Assembly: GCA_964602445.1 (NCBI GenBank)
Contig: CAZRQV010000025.1
Location: 1 to 27,650, forward strand
Direction of reading: 5' to 3'
DNA length: 27,650 nucleotides
DNA from: HGM12587 sp964602445
GTDB taxonomy: Bacteria > Bacillota > Clostridia > Lachnospirales > Lachnospiraceae
Made by a program: the position numbers and the translations under genes. Below are positions 1 to 6,919 of this stretch, one piece after another. Each line of letters starts with the position of its first letter. Positions within the stretch are counted from its first letter, which is position 1. Below the pieces are notes generated by a model. That model saw only the letters and a list, made by a program, of their open reading frames with translations, was not told where the DNA came from and searched no databases.

Positions 1-504
1 AACGGTATCGTAAACGTATCTGCAAAAGATTTAGGAACAGGAAAAGAACAGCACATCACAATCACAGCTGGTTCTAACATGTCTGATGAAGATATCGAAA
101 AAGCTGTAAAAGAAGCTGCTGAATTCGAAGCTCAGGATAAAAAACGTAAAGATGCAGTAGATGCAAGAAACGATGCAGATGCAATGGTATTCCAGACAGA
201 AAAAGCAATGCAGGAAGTTGGCGATAAGATTGATGCCAATGATAAAGCAGCAGTAGAAGCTGATCTTGCTTCCTTAAAAGCAACTCTGGAAAAAACAGCG
301 AATGTAGAAATGCTTTCTGATGCAGAGTTAGATGAATTAAAAGCTGGAAAAGAAAAACTGATGGAAAGCGCTCAGAAGCTTTTCGCAAAAGTTTACGAAC
401 AGACTCAGGGTGCTCAGGGAGCTCAGGGAGCAGCAGGTCCTGATATGGGTGCCGGAGCAGCTCCGGATGATGATATCGTAGATGGAGATTTCAGAGAAGT
501 ATAA
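1..504 (+). CDS. dnaK: Chaperone DnaK (Hsp70), 3' end only
   Basis: The first 167 codons visible here are the C-terminal part of the ATP-dependent chaperone DnaK; the gene enters from the left edge, so the ATPase domain is missing. The reading frame is open from base 1. It starts in the end of the substrate-binding beta domain (NGIVNVSAKDLGTGKEQ, then ITITAGS). It continues with the helical lid (MSDEDIEKAVKEAAEFEAQDKKRKDAV) and ends in a Gly/Ala/Gln-rich tail (GAQGAQGAAG) and an acidic terminus, DDDIVDGDFREV. An internal Met codon at 79 is not a real start, because the upstream codons are also DnaK sequence. dnaJ follows 115 bp downstream on the same strand, the usual chaperone order. Family identity is secure. 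Confidence 0.97.
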   Translation, partial: NGIVNVSAKDLGTGKEQHITITAGSNMSDEDIEKAVKEAAEFEAQDKKRKDAVDARNDADAMVFQTEKAMQEVGDKIDANDKAAVEADLASLKATLEKTANVEMLSDAELDELKAGKEKLMESAQKLFAKVYEQTQGAQGAQGAAGPDMGAGAAPDDDIVDGDFREV

Positions 505-529
505 GAAAGAAATCAGATATAGGGGATAT

Positions 530-552
530 AGGGAGCGTTTTTCATGCTCCCT
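530..552 (+). other. Stem-loop in the dnaK-dnaJ spacer
   Basis: A 7-bp perfect stem, AGGGAGC at 530-536 pairing with GCTCCCT at 546-552, has a 9-nt loop. No T-run follows, so it is not a typical intrinsic terminator. It may be an mRNA processing or stability element that sets the dnaK:dnaJ ratio. The role is inference. Confidence 0.4.
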
Positions 553-619
553 TATGCTCTGTAAAGAACGTTCAGAAGCCATGGAAGGCACTGGGCAGAT
601 ACATGAAAGGTAGATAATT

Positions 620-1786
620 ATGGCGGAAACCAAAAGAGATTATTACGAGGTCCTTGGAGTTGCCAAAGGAGCCAGTGATTCTGAAATAAAAAGTGCCTAC
701 AGAAAGCTTGCAAAGAAATATCATCCGGATATGAATCCGGGAGATGCGGAGGCAGAAAAAAAATTTAAAGAAGCTTCCGAAGCATATGCAATCTTAAGTG
801 ATGCTGAAAAGAGAAAACAGTATGATCAGTTTGGTCATGCAGCCTTTGAAAACGGCGGTGGTGGTGCCGGCGGATTTGGAGGTTTTGATTTCAATGGCAT
901 GGATATGGGCGACATTTTTGGCGACATTTTTGGCGATTTATTTGGCGGCGGCGGAAGAAGACGTTCCAACAATGGACCAATGCAGGGCGCAAATGTAAGA
1001 GCAAGTGTACGCATTACATTTGAAGAAGCAGTATTTGGCTGTGAAAAAGAAATTGAATTAACATTAAAAGATACCTGTACTTCTTGTAACGGAACCGGAG
1101 CAAAAGCAGGTACGACACCGGAAACTTGTCCGAAATGCGGAGGACGCGGCCAGGTAACTTATAATCAGCAGACGATGTTCGGTACAATGCAGAGCGTTCG
1201 TACTTGTCCTGATTGTAACGGAACCGGTAAGATCATTAAAGAAAAATGTCCGGACTGCTATGGAAGCGGTTATATTTCTAATAAAAAGAAGATTTCCATC
1301 TCAATCCCGGCAGGAATTGACAACGGACAGAGCATCCGTCTGAGAGAAAAAGGGGAACCGGGAGTCAACGGAGGTCCAAGAGGCGATCTTCTGGTAGAAG
1401 TGATCGTATCCCGTCATCCATCTTTCGTACGTCAGGATATGGATATTTATTCGAATGTACCGATCAGTTTTGCAGTGGCAGCGCTGGGCGGAACAATCCA
1501 GATAGATACGGTAGACGGAAAAGTAGAATACGATGTCAAAGCAGGAACACAGACCGGTACCAAAGTACGTCTGAGAGGAAAAGGAGTTCCATCGTTAAGA
1601 AATAAATCTGTACGTGGAGATCATTACATTACATTAAATGTACAGGTTCCGACTTCTTTAAACAGTGAAGCGAAAGAAGCACTTCGCAAATTTGATGAAG
1701 TCAGCGGAAACAGTTTAAAAAATGAAACGGTAAAGCATAAGAAAAAAGGCTTTATGGACAAATTAAAAGAGACATTTGAAGACTAA
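620..1786 (+). CDS. dnaJ: Chaperone DnaJ (Hsp40), type I
   Basis: This co-chaperone delivers unfolded clients to DnaK and stimulates its ATPase in the cytoplasm. The 388-residue product has the full type I layout: an N-terminal J domain (about residues 5-70, with the HPD triplet in KKYHPDMNPG), and a Gly/Phe-rich linker with a local GDIFGDIFGDLFGGGG repeat. A zinc finger follows with four CxxCxGxG repeats (CTSCNGTG, CPKCGGRG, CPDCNGTG, CPDCYGSG), then two client-binding beta domains. Length matches the family (about 375-390). The gene lies downstream of dnaK on the same strand and ends just before a strong terminator that faces an opposing operon. The start is the first ATG of the J domain, about 8 nt after a short AAGG ribosome binding site. 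Confidence 0.98.
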   Translation: MAETKRDYYEVLGVAKGASDSEIKSAYRKLAKKYHPDMNPGDAEAEKKFKEASEAYAILSDAEKRKQYDQFGHAAFENGGGGAGGFGGFDFNGMDMGDIFGDIFGDLFGGGGRRRSNNGPMQGANVRASVRITFEEAVFGCEKEIELTLKDTCTSCNGTGAKAGTTPETCPKCGGRGQVTYNQQTMFGTMQSVRTCPDCNGTGKIIKEKCPDCYGSGYISNKKKISISIPAGIDNGQSIRLREKGEPGVNGGPRGDLLVEVIVSRHPSFVRQDMDIYSNVPISFAVAALGGTIQIDTVDGKVEYDVKAGTQTGTKVRLRGKGVPSLRNKSVRGDHYITLNVQVPTSLNSEAKEALRKFDEVSGNSLKNETVKHKKKGFMDKLKETFED

Positions 1787-1794
1787 ATAAAATG

Positions 1795-1838
1795 AAAAAG
1801 TCAGATCAGGTTACAAAAAGTAACGGATCTGACTTTTT
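1795..1838. terminator. Bidirectional intrinsic terminator between dnaJ and the molybdenum operon
   Basis: The arms AAAAAGTCAGATC..GGTTAC (1795-1814) and GTAAC..GATCTGACTTTTT (1820-1838) pair almost fully, with a small internal loop and an AAAAA loop. The T-run on the plus strand extends to 1840 and the A-run gives a T-run on the minus strand, so it can stop both converging transcripts. It abuts the stop codon of the minus-strand gene (1839-1841). Confidence 0.9.
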
Positions 1839-2756
1839 TTAAGGTAACAGAGAAGCTGTAGAGATTGCTAAAAGTTCTGCAAGATCTTCCGGTGTATCGA
1901 TGTCTTTTAATTCTGCCGGATCCTGAACTTGGATGGTGTGAACATGTTCCGGGTATTTTTTCAGGAGAATGCCCCCGCCTTTTCCTTGGGGAAGATTCTG
2001 AAGTTCCGGAAAAGCCCATTTCGGAAAGAGGACCGGAGAGCCTACAGTTTCTCCATAAGCGGCTTGATAAATAAAATCTGGCGCATTGGAAGCGGCAAGT
2101 GCCAGCTGAAGAATGGTTTCCCGACGCAATAACGGCTGGTCACTCTGTAGGAAAAGACAGCTGTCAATTCCGTTTCCCAAAGCCTCCAGACCGAGGCGGA
2201 TGGTATCACTGCGGTAGGGCTGATCGTGTAATACGACTTCGATCTTTTGATCCATACACAATTTCGCCACATCTGCATGTCTTGTAACGACCACTCTTTT
2301 GGGAAAAAGCTTTTCGGTTATAGAAAGTGCGTTGCTGATCAGAGGTTTTCCCTGAAAATCTGCCATAAGTTTGTTTTCGCCAAACCGCTTTCCAAGTCCG
2401 GATGCCATGATCACACAGCCGGACTTGCCAAAATGTTCCAGATAAAGCTGTTGATTGGAAAAGATACAGGCATCACGATAGGCTTCGTAGTGTTTTAGCC
2501 ATTCCAGCCCTTCCGGTGTCAGTATACTGCCGCCGCCGTCTTTGCCGCCGACAGAGCGGGTCGTTAAAGCATATCCTAACGTTTTTTCGGCATGTTTTAA
2601 AAGTTTCAAAGCTTTGGTATAAGCCATGCCCATGGAAATTGCAGCGGCACGCAGAGAACCGGTTTGTTGGATTTCCTGAAGCAGTCTGGCAGGACCCTCT
2701 CCGAAAAATTTTTCTCCTTCCTCATCTAAAAATATGATCTTTGAGATGGCTTTCAT
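1839..2756 (-). CDS. ModE-type DNA-binding domain fused to MocA/MobA-type nucleotidyltransferase
   Basis: The 305-residue protein has two parts. Residues 1-110 form a ModE/LysR-like winged helix (GSLRAAAISMGMAYTKALKL, then the ModE-like GGKDGGGSILTPEG), which in ModE binds molybdate-responsive operators. Residues from about 113 to the end are an NTP transferase: nucleotide loop IMASGLGKRFGENKL, a metal-binding SDQPLL, and GSPVLFP and DIDTPEDL near the end. The DQP form and the neighbouring hydroxylase favour a MocA-like CTP:molybdopterin cytidylyltransferase over GTP-using MobA. Usual ModE has molybdate-binding MOP domains in place of the transferase; none are seen here. The gene is last in a four-gene operon and its start overlaps the ATPase stop by 4 nt. 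Whether it binds DNA, makes cofactor, or both is inference. Confidence 0.85.
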   Translation of the reverse strand: MKAISKIIFLDEEGEKFFGEGPARLLQEIQQTGSLRAAAISMGMAYTKALKLLKHAEKTLGYALTTRSVGGKDGGGSILTPEGLEWLKHYEAYRDACIFSNQQLYLEHFGKSGCVIMASGLGKRFGENKLMADFQGKPLISNALSITEKLFPKRVVVTRHADVAKLCMDQKIEVVLHDQPYRSDTIRLGLEALGNGIDSCLFLQSDQPLLRRETILQLALAASNAPDFIYQAAYGETVGSPVLFPKWAFPELQNLPQGKGGGILLKKYPEHVHTIQVQDPAELKDIDTPEDLAELLAISTASLLP

Positions 2757-3547
2757 CGTGATTCCTCCTTCATCAGCAGAAGCTGCAGATTTCCTTTTCG
2801 ATCATGGCAGGGATGCAGACTGACCGTTCCGTAAACACGGCTTAATAAATGTTCCATTCGATCCAGAGGATCTGTTTTGGGACAGATCAGATCCAGAACC
2901 TTTCCTTCGGATAAAAGCAATAGTTTGTCACAGTAATTCAGTGCCAGAACCGGATCATGCAGAGTGACAACTGCTCCGCCTTTCTGTTCTTTGCTCCAAT
3001 GCTGTAGGATTTTCAGCATTTGATAGCGAAAATGAAAATCAAGAGCGCTTTCCGGTTCATCCAGAAGAAGGAGACGACTGTCGGAAACGAGAGTACGTGC
3101 AAGGATACAGAGCTGTTTTTGACCTTCGCTCAGATGCATATAATTCGTCTGTTCTTTTCCTCCTAATCCGGTCAGCGCTAAAGCCTGTTTTGCCTTTTGA
3201 CGCATGGCGGCGTTGGGATGTTCCAATAGTCCCAAATGTGGATTAAATCCCATTAATACCACATCCAGTGCAGAAATATCGATCGAAATTCCGCTTCGCT
3301 GAGGGATATAACTGCAAAGTCTTGCTAACTGACGCGGGTTACAGTGTTCCAGTGTTGTCTCATGCAGCGTACAGAAGCCTTCATGAGGCAGAATGCCGCA
3401 GAGTGATTTTAAAAGTGTGGTCTTCCCGCAGCCGTTGGAACCAAGGATTCCCAGAAGTTCTCCGCTGTTTAATTCAAAGGAAATGTTATGAAGTACCTGT
3501 GTTTTTCCGTAATAGGTACAGATATTTTTAGCTGAAAAAAAACTCAT
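2753..3547 (-). CDS. ABC transporter ATPase, FecE/MolC type (probable molybdate or tungstate uptake)
   Basis: This 264-residue ATPase powers the adjacent membrane permease. Visible motifs are Walker A GSNGCGKTT (about residues 36-44), Q-loop YIPQ, signature LSEGQKQL (a variant of LSGGQ), Walker B LLLLDEP, and H-loop VVTLHD. The fold and length are those of the FecCDE/BtuCD class. Substrate cannot be read from an ATPase alone. The 4-nt overlaps with the permease upstream and with the ModE/MocA fusion downstream point to molybdate or tungstate, as for the H. influenzae MolABC system of the same class. Iron-chelate or cobalamin transport is the alternative. Family certain, substrate inferred. 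Confidence 0.93.
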   Translation of the reverse strand: MSFFSAKNICTYYGKTQVLHNISFELNSGELLGILGSNGCGKTTLLKSLCGILPHEGFCTLHETTLEHCNPRQLARLCSYIPQRSGISIDISALDVVLMGFNPHLGLLEHPNAAMRQKAKQALALTGLGGKEQTNYMHLSEGQKQLCILARTLVSDSRLLLLDEPESALDFHFRYQMLKILQHWSKEQKGGAVVTLHDPVLALNYCDKLLLLSEGKVLDLICPKTDPLDRMEHLLSRVYGTVSLHPCHDRKGNLQLLLMKEESR

Positions 3548-4545
3548 AGTTCCTTCCTCCCGCGAACAATCAGAAAAATCAAAAAAGGAGCGCCCAGAAG
3601 ACTTGTAAATATGCTGACCGGAAGTTCGGAAGCGGCAGCACTTTTAACTAAGATATCTGCGCTGCAAAGCAGGATGCCGCCTAAAATACCGCTGAGAAAC
3701 ATGGTGCCGATCCGGTTGTTTTTGGTTAAAAGTCTTGCACTGTGGGGAGCCAGAAGTCCGACAAAGCTGATCAGTCCCGTAAGACTGATCACACTGGCAA
3801 TGGCCAGGGTCGCAGTCAGCAGTATGAATAATCGCAAAGATCCGGTAGCTACTCCCAGCATTCGGGCTTCTCCTTCCTCTGCAGACAGCAGCAGGATCTG
3901 GCGGTGCAGAAGAAACAGAAGAATGGTACATAAGATGCAGAGGATCAGATTCCAGCCAATGGAATTGCTGCTGATGCCTCCCAGACTTCCCATGATCCAG
4001 TATTCGATGGAAGCCAGTTCCCGTTCCGGATCAGCGGTCAGCTTTAACCACATCAGCACCGTCTGTGCCAATGCATGAACAGAGATTCCGGCAAGAACAA
4101 TGGTACTGTTTTTGCTGCTTCGATCCAGTCTGGAAAGCGCAAGCGATAAAATCACAGCCGTCAAAGCGCCGACAAAAGAGCAGGCAGTGACAGAAGCGGC
4201 TCCGGAAAAAAAGAGAATTCCGGCGGCAGCGCCGGCACTGGCACCGGAATTGACACCGATGATATCCGGAGAAGCCAGAGAATTTCGGAATACGGTCTGA
4301 TATACAAAACCGGAAATTCCGAGAACGAATCCTCCAATCACACCGACCAGCATCCGGCTCAGACGAAGGGTAAAAAAGATCTGTCGATGCATGGAATCTC
4401 CTGCAATTAATTTTTCGAAAGATAAGGGATATTTTCCGGTAAATAAACTGACAACAGCCAGAGCAATCAGTAAGATCACTCCGGCTGTACAGATTATTTT
4501 AGTTTTCGCTGTAGGTAAAATCGTAAAAAGTCTCATAATATTCAT
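3544..4545 (-). CDS. ABC transporter permease, FecCD/BtuC type
   Basis: This is an integral membrane subunit of 333 residues with about nine or ten hydrophobic segments. Family-typical stretches are RLSRMLVGVIGGFVLGISGFVYQT, the SPDIIGVNSGASAGA loop, and GLISFVGLLAPHSARLL near the C-terminus, which contains the ATPase-coupling region. It forms the pore for the substrate delivered by the lipoprotein encoded just upstream. The start at 4545 lies 47 nt inside the end of that lipoprotein gene, implying translational coupling; a second Met three codons later is an alternative start. The stop overlaps the ATPase start by 4 nt. Substrate is inferred to be molybdate or tungstate from context. Confidence 0.93.
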   Translation of the reverse strand: MNIMRLFTILPTAKTKIICTAGVILLIALAVVSLFTGKYPLSFEKLIAGDSMHRQIFFTLRLSRMLVGVIGGFVLGISGFVYQTVFRNSLASPDIIGVNSGASAGAAAGILFFSGAASVTACSFVGALTAVILSLALSRLDRSSKNSTIVLAGISVHALAQTVLMWLKLTADPERELASIEYWIMGSLGGISSNSIGWNLILCILCTILLFLLHRQILLLSAEEGEARMLGVATGSLRLFILLTATLAIASVISLTGLISFVGLLAPHSARLLTKNNRIGTMFLSGILGGILLCSADILVKSAAASELPVSIFTSLLGAPFLIFLIVRGRKEL

Positions 4546-5548
4546 CCATCAGAGCAGTACACGCTGTATCACTGAAAAGGTCAGGGTGGAGTACGTTAGC
4601 AAGCCACAGAGAACCGAGAACGCTTCCCGGAACCGGGCTGTCCCAAGGTTCTGCATTGTTTGGCAACTGATATACATTTTGGTTTACAACCGCCGTGCAG
4701 CTGGCAAGATTCGGATCGTTCAGAACATCTTCTGATGTGTAAACGGCATCTGATGCAAGAATAATATATTCCGGATCCCATGCAAGAAGCTGTTCATAAT
4801 CGATGGATGCCCAGTAGGTATCTGAAATCTCAGAAGCGGCATTGACGCCTCCGGCAAGACGGATCATGTCAGACTGATACATGGCATCTCCGGCAGTGGA
4901 AAACATACTGGAATTACCGGCAAGGTAAACGCTCGGTTTGGAAACATCTGCCAGAAGGGATGAAAGGAAGGATCTCTGTTCCTCGATGAAATCCAGCAGT
5001 TCTTCTGCTCTGTCTTCTGTATCGGAGGCACAGGCAATCAGCTGGATCATTTCGGAAAGAAGTTCCTGACTTTCCGGATTGACCAAAAGTACGTTGATTC
5101 CCAGAGTTTCCAGAGTTTCTGCAGCATTTTGCAGTTTTAAAGGAAGAATGACAAGATCCGGTTCCAGTGCAGCACAGCCTTCCAGATCAAATTCTTTCGG
5201 GCTTCCTACATTTGGAAGTTCCAGAATTTCCGGGGCACTGAGACTGTAGATGGCACGTTTTTCCGGCTGGGATTCCACACCGACCAGTTTTTCGTCCAGA
5301 TCAAGAGCAATCAGTGCACTGGTCGTAATATAGTAGCTGCTGACCAGTCTTTGCGGTTCTTCTTCAATGGTAATTTCACGGCCGGCCTGATCAGTCAGCG
5401 TTACAGGGTAATGTTCAGGTTCGGCTTCTTCTGAATTTTCAGCAGAAGAATCTGGTTTCGGAGCAGAAACCGAAGTCTGACCGCATCCTACCAATGAAAA
5501 TACAACAATAAATGCTAAAAATAAAGAAATCAGATTTGTCTTTTTCAT
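4499..5548 (-). CDS. Substrate-binding lipoprotein of the FecB/MolA-like ABC transporter
   Basis: This 349-residue extracellular binding protein has a lipoprotein signal (MKKTNLISLFLAFIVVFSLV then GC); the lipobox LVGC puts the lipidated cysteine at residue 22. A Ser/Glu/Pro-rich spacer follows. Then comes the class III periplasmic-binding fold: VTLTDQAGREITI, EEPQRLVSS, LEPDLVIL, AGGVNAASEISD and WDPEYIILASD are typical of the iron-siderophore/cobalamin/molybdate family. It is the first gene of the operon, preceded by AGGAG and a good promoter in the divergent spacer. Binding of molybdate or tungstate rather than iron chelates is inferred from the ModE/MocA fusion in the operon and the molybdenum enzyme transcribed divergently. 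Confidence 0.93.
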   Translation of the reverse strand: MKKTNLISLFLAFIVVFSLVGCGQTSVSAPKPDSSAENSEEAEPEHYPVTLTDQAGREITIEEEPQRLVSSYYITTSALIALDLDEKLVGVESQPEKRAIYSLSAPEILELPNVGSPKEFDLEGCAALEPDLVILPLKLQNAAETLETLGINVLLVNPESQELLSEMIQLIACASDTEDRAEELLDFIEEQRSFLSSLLADVSKPSVYLAGNSSMFSTAGDAMYQSDMIRLAGGVNAASEISDTYWASIDYEQLLAWDPEYIILASDAVYTSEDVLNDPNLASCTAVVNQNVYQLPNNAEPWDSPVPGSVLGSLWLANVLHPDLFSDTACTALMDEYYETFYDFTYSEN

Positions 5549-5588
5549 AATTTTTCTCCTATCGTTATAGTTTTAAAAATACAATGCT

Positions 5589-5617
5589 ATTATAGCAAAG
5601 TTGCTTTTCACAGGCAA
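5589..5617 (-). promoter_or_regulatory. Promoter of the transporter operon (minus strand)
   Basis: Read on the minus strand, TTGCCT (5612-5617) and TATAAT (5589-5594) are separated by exactly 17 bp, a near-consensus housekeeping promoter. The -10 lies within the palindrome TGCTATTATAGCA (5585-5597). On the plus strand the leader contains ATCGTTATAG (5561-5570), which resembles one half of a ModE box; no properly spaced second half was found. Confidence 0.75.
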
Positions 5618-5633
5618 TGGTTTTTGTTATAAT
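5605..5633 (+). promoter_or_regulatory. Promoter of the molybdenum hydroxylase operon
   Basis: TTTTCA (5605-5610) and a perfect TATAAT (5628-5633) are 17 bp apart, followed after about 20 nt by the AAGGAGAT ribosome binding site of the first gene. Its -35 lies directly beside the -35 of the divergent promoter, so the two polymerases would compete and one regulator could act on both. Confidence 0.7.
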
Positions 5634-5665
5634 GAAACACAAATTAAGAATGAAGGAGATATGCG

Positions 5666-6451
5666 ATGGTAATCAAAAAATATGTCCGGGCACAAAGTCT
5701 GGAAGAAGCATGGCAGTTAAACCAAAACAGAAAAAATCGTATTCTTGGCGGAATGCTCTGGCTTCGTCTTGGCAGTAAAAATATTAATACGGCTATTGAT
5801 CTTTGTGATCTTGGGTTGAATCAGATTGAAGAAACTGAAAATGAATTTTCGATTGGCGCAATGGTTACATTACGAGATCTGGAAATGCATGAAAGTCTCA
5901 ATGCCTATACTCAAGGGGCAGTCAGAAATGCGGTCAAAGACATTGTAGGCGTTCAGTTTCGAAATATGGCAACGGTAGGCGGCAGCATTTGGGGAAGATT
6001 TGGATTTTCGGATGTGCTGACCTTTTTTTTGACCATGGATTGTGAGGTAGAGCTGTATCAGGCCGGCATCATTCCATTGGAACAGTTTGCAGCAATGAAA
6101 TATGACAATGATCTTCTGGTGCGTCTGATCGTAAAGAAGATTCCGGGGAACTATGTTTATACTTCCATGCGAAATCAGCGTACTGATTTTCCGGTGTTGA
6201 CCTGCGCGGTATCCTGTCTGGAAGGAACTTATCGTGTATCTATCGGAGCCAGACCGGCAAAAGCACTTCTGATTCGTGATGAGCAGGGAATCCTTTCCGA
6301 GAAGATCAATGAAGAAAACGCAAAACAATTTGCTGATTTTGCAGCAGAAAAAGTTCCTACCGCAGGGAATGTCCGCGGAAGTGGGGAATATCGTACCCAT
6401 TTGATCAAAGTGCTTGTGGAACGTTCACTTATGGAATTGGGAGGGATGTAA
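5666..6451 (+). CDS. FAD-binding subunit of a xanthine dehydrogenase-family molybdenum hydroxylase
   Basis: The middle subunit of the electron chain carries FAD and passes electrons from the 2Fe-2S clusters to an external acceptor. The 261-residue length fits separate FAD subunits (about 260-300). The first FAD-contact motif is ILGGMLWLRLG (about residues 27-37), a departure from the usual GGTDL form; the second, ATVGGSIWGRF (about 102-112), matches ATIGGNI. A C-terminal CO-dehydrogenase flavoprotein-like domain follows (TCAVSCLEGTYRVSIGARPA). It is first in a three-gene operon and is followed after 2 nt by the iron-sulfur subunit. The start is the ATG after AAGGAGAT. The flavin site looks divergent, so FAD binding is expected but not certain. 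Confidence 0.9.
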   Translation: MVIKKYVRAQSLEEAWQLNQNRKNRILGGMLWLRLGSKNINTAIDLCDLGLNQIEETENEFSIGAMVTLRDLEMHESLNAYTQGAVRNAVKDIVGVQFRNMATVGGSIWGRFGFSDVLTFFLTMDCEVELYQAGIIPLEQFAAMKYDNDLLVRLIVKKIPGNYVYTSMRNQRTDFPVLTCAVSCLEGTYRVSIGARPAKALLIRDEQGILSEKINEENAKQFADFAAEKVPTAGNVRGSGEYRTHLIKVLVERSLMELGGM

Positions 6452-6453
6452 TC

Positions 6454-6909
6454 TTGGAAATCAAATTCAAACTGAATGGTAAAAATATAACTGTGCAGGC
6501 AGAACCGGATACGATTCTTCTGGATCTGCTGCGTGAAAAAGGCTGTCTGAGTGTAAAAAGAGGATGTGATACGTCCAACTGCGGTCTGTGTACCGTTCTG
6601 ATGGACGGAAAACCAATCTTGTCCTGTTCTGAGCTGGCAGTGAGAGCAGACGGACATGTGGTGCAGACACTAGAAGGGCTGCAGGAAGAAGCGGCAGATT
6701 TTGTCGGTTTTATTGCAGATCAGGGGGCAGACCAGTGCGGATTCTGTAATCCGGGATTTGTGATGAATACCATTGCGCTGCTTCGGGAAAATCCGGATCC
6801 GACAGATGATGAGATTAGAGCATTTCTTGCAGGAAATCTCTGCCGCTGTTCCGGCTATGACGGACAGCTTCGCGGTATCCGAAATTATTTGGACAGCCGC
6901 AAAGGGTAA
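6454..6909 (+). CDS. 2Fe-2S subunit of the molybdenum hydroxylase
   Basis: The small iron-sulfur subunit (151 residues) relays electrons between molybdenum and FAD. The plant-type ferredoxin cluster is held by GCDTSNCGLC and the later Cys in ILSC. The second cluster, in the helical domain, is held by QCGFCNPGF and NLCRCSGY. All eight cysteines are present. The start is a TTG at 6454, chosen because GGGAGGG lies just upstream within the end of the preceding gene and because the product then begins MEIKFKLNGK, the usual N-terminus. It lies 2 nt after the FAD subunit and 10 nt before the molybdenum subunit, so the three are one transcript. Confidence 0.95.
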   Translation: MEIKFKLNGKNITVQAEPDTILLDLLREKGCLSVKRGCDTSNCGLCTVLMDGKPILSCSELAVRADGHVVQTLEGLQEEAADFVGFIADQGADQCGFCNPGFVMNTIALLRENPDPTDDEIRAFLAGNLCRCSGYDGQLRGIRNYLDSRKG

Positions 6910-6919
6910 GGAGGACGAA

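Noticed and set aside
3611..4300. Open frames on the plus strand opposite the permease gene
   Set aside because: They are antisense to a conserved membrane protein, lack ribosome binding sites and show no family resemblance.
6773..6919. N-terminal extension of the molybdenum subunit to an earlier Met
   Set aside because: The stretch overlaps the conserved end of the 2Fe-2S gene in another frame, and GGAGG lies directly before the ATG at 6920.
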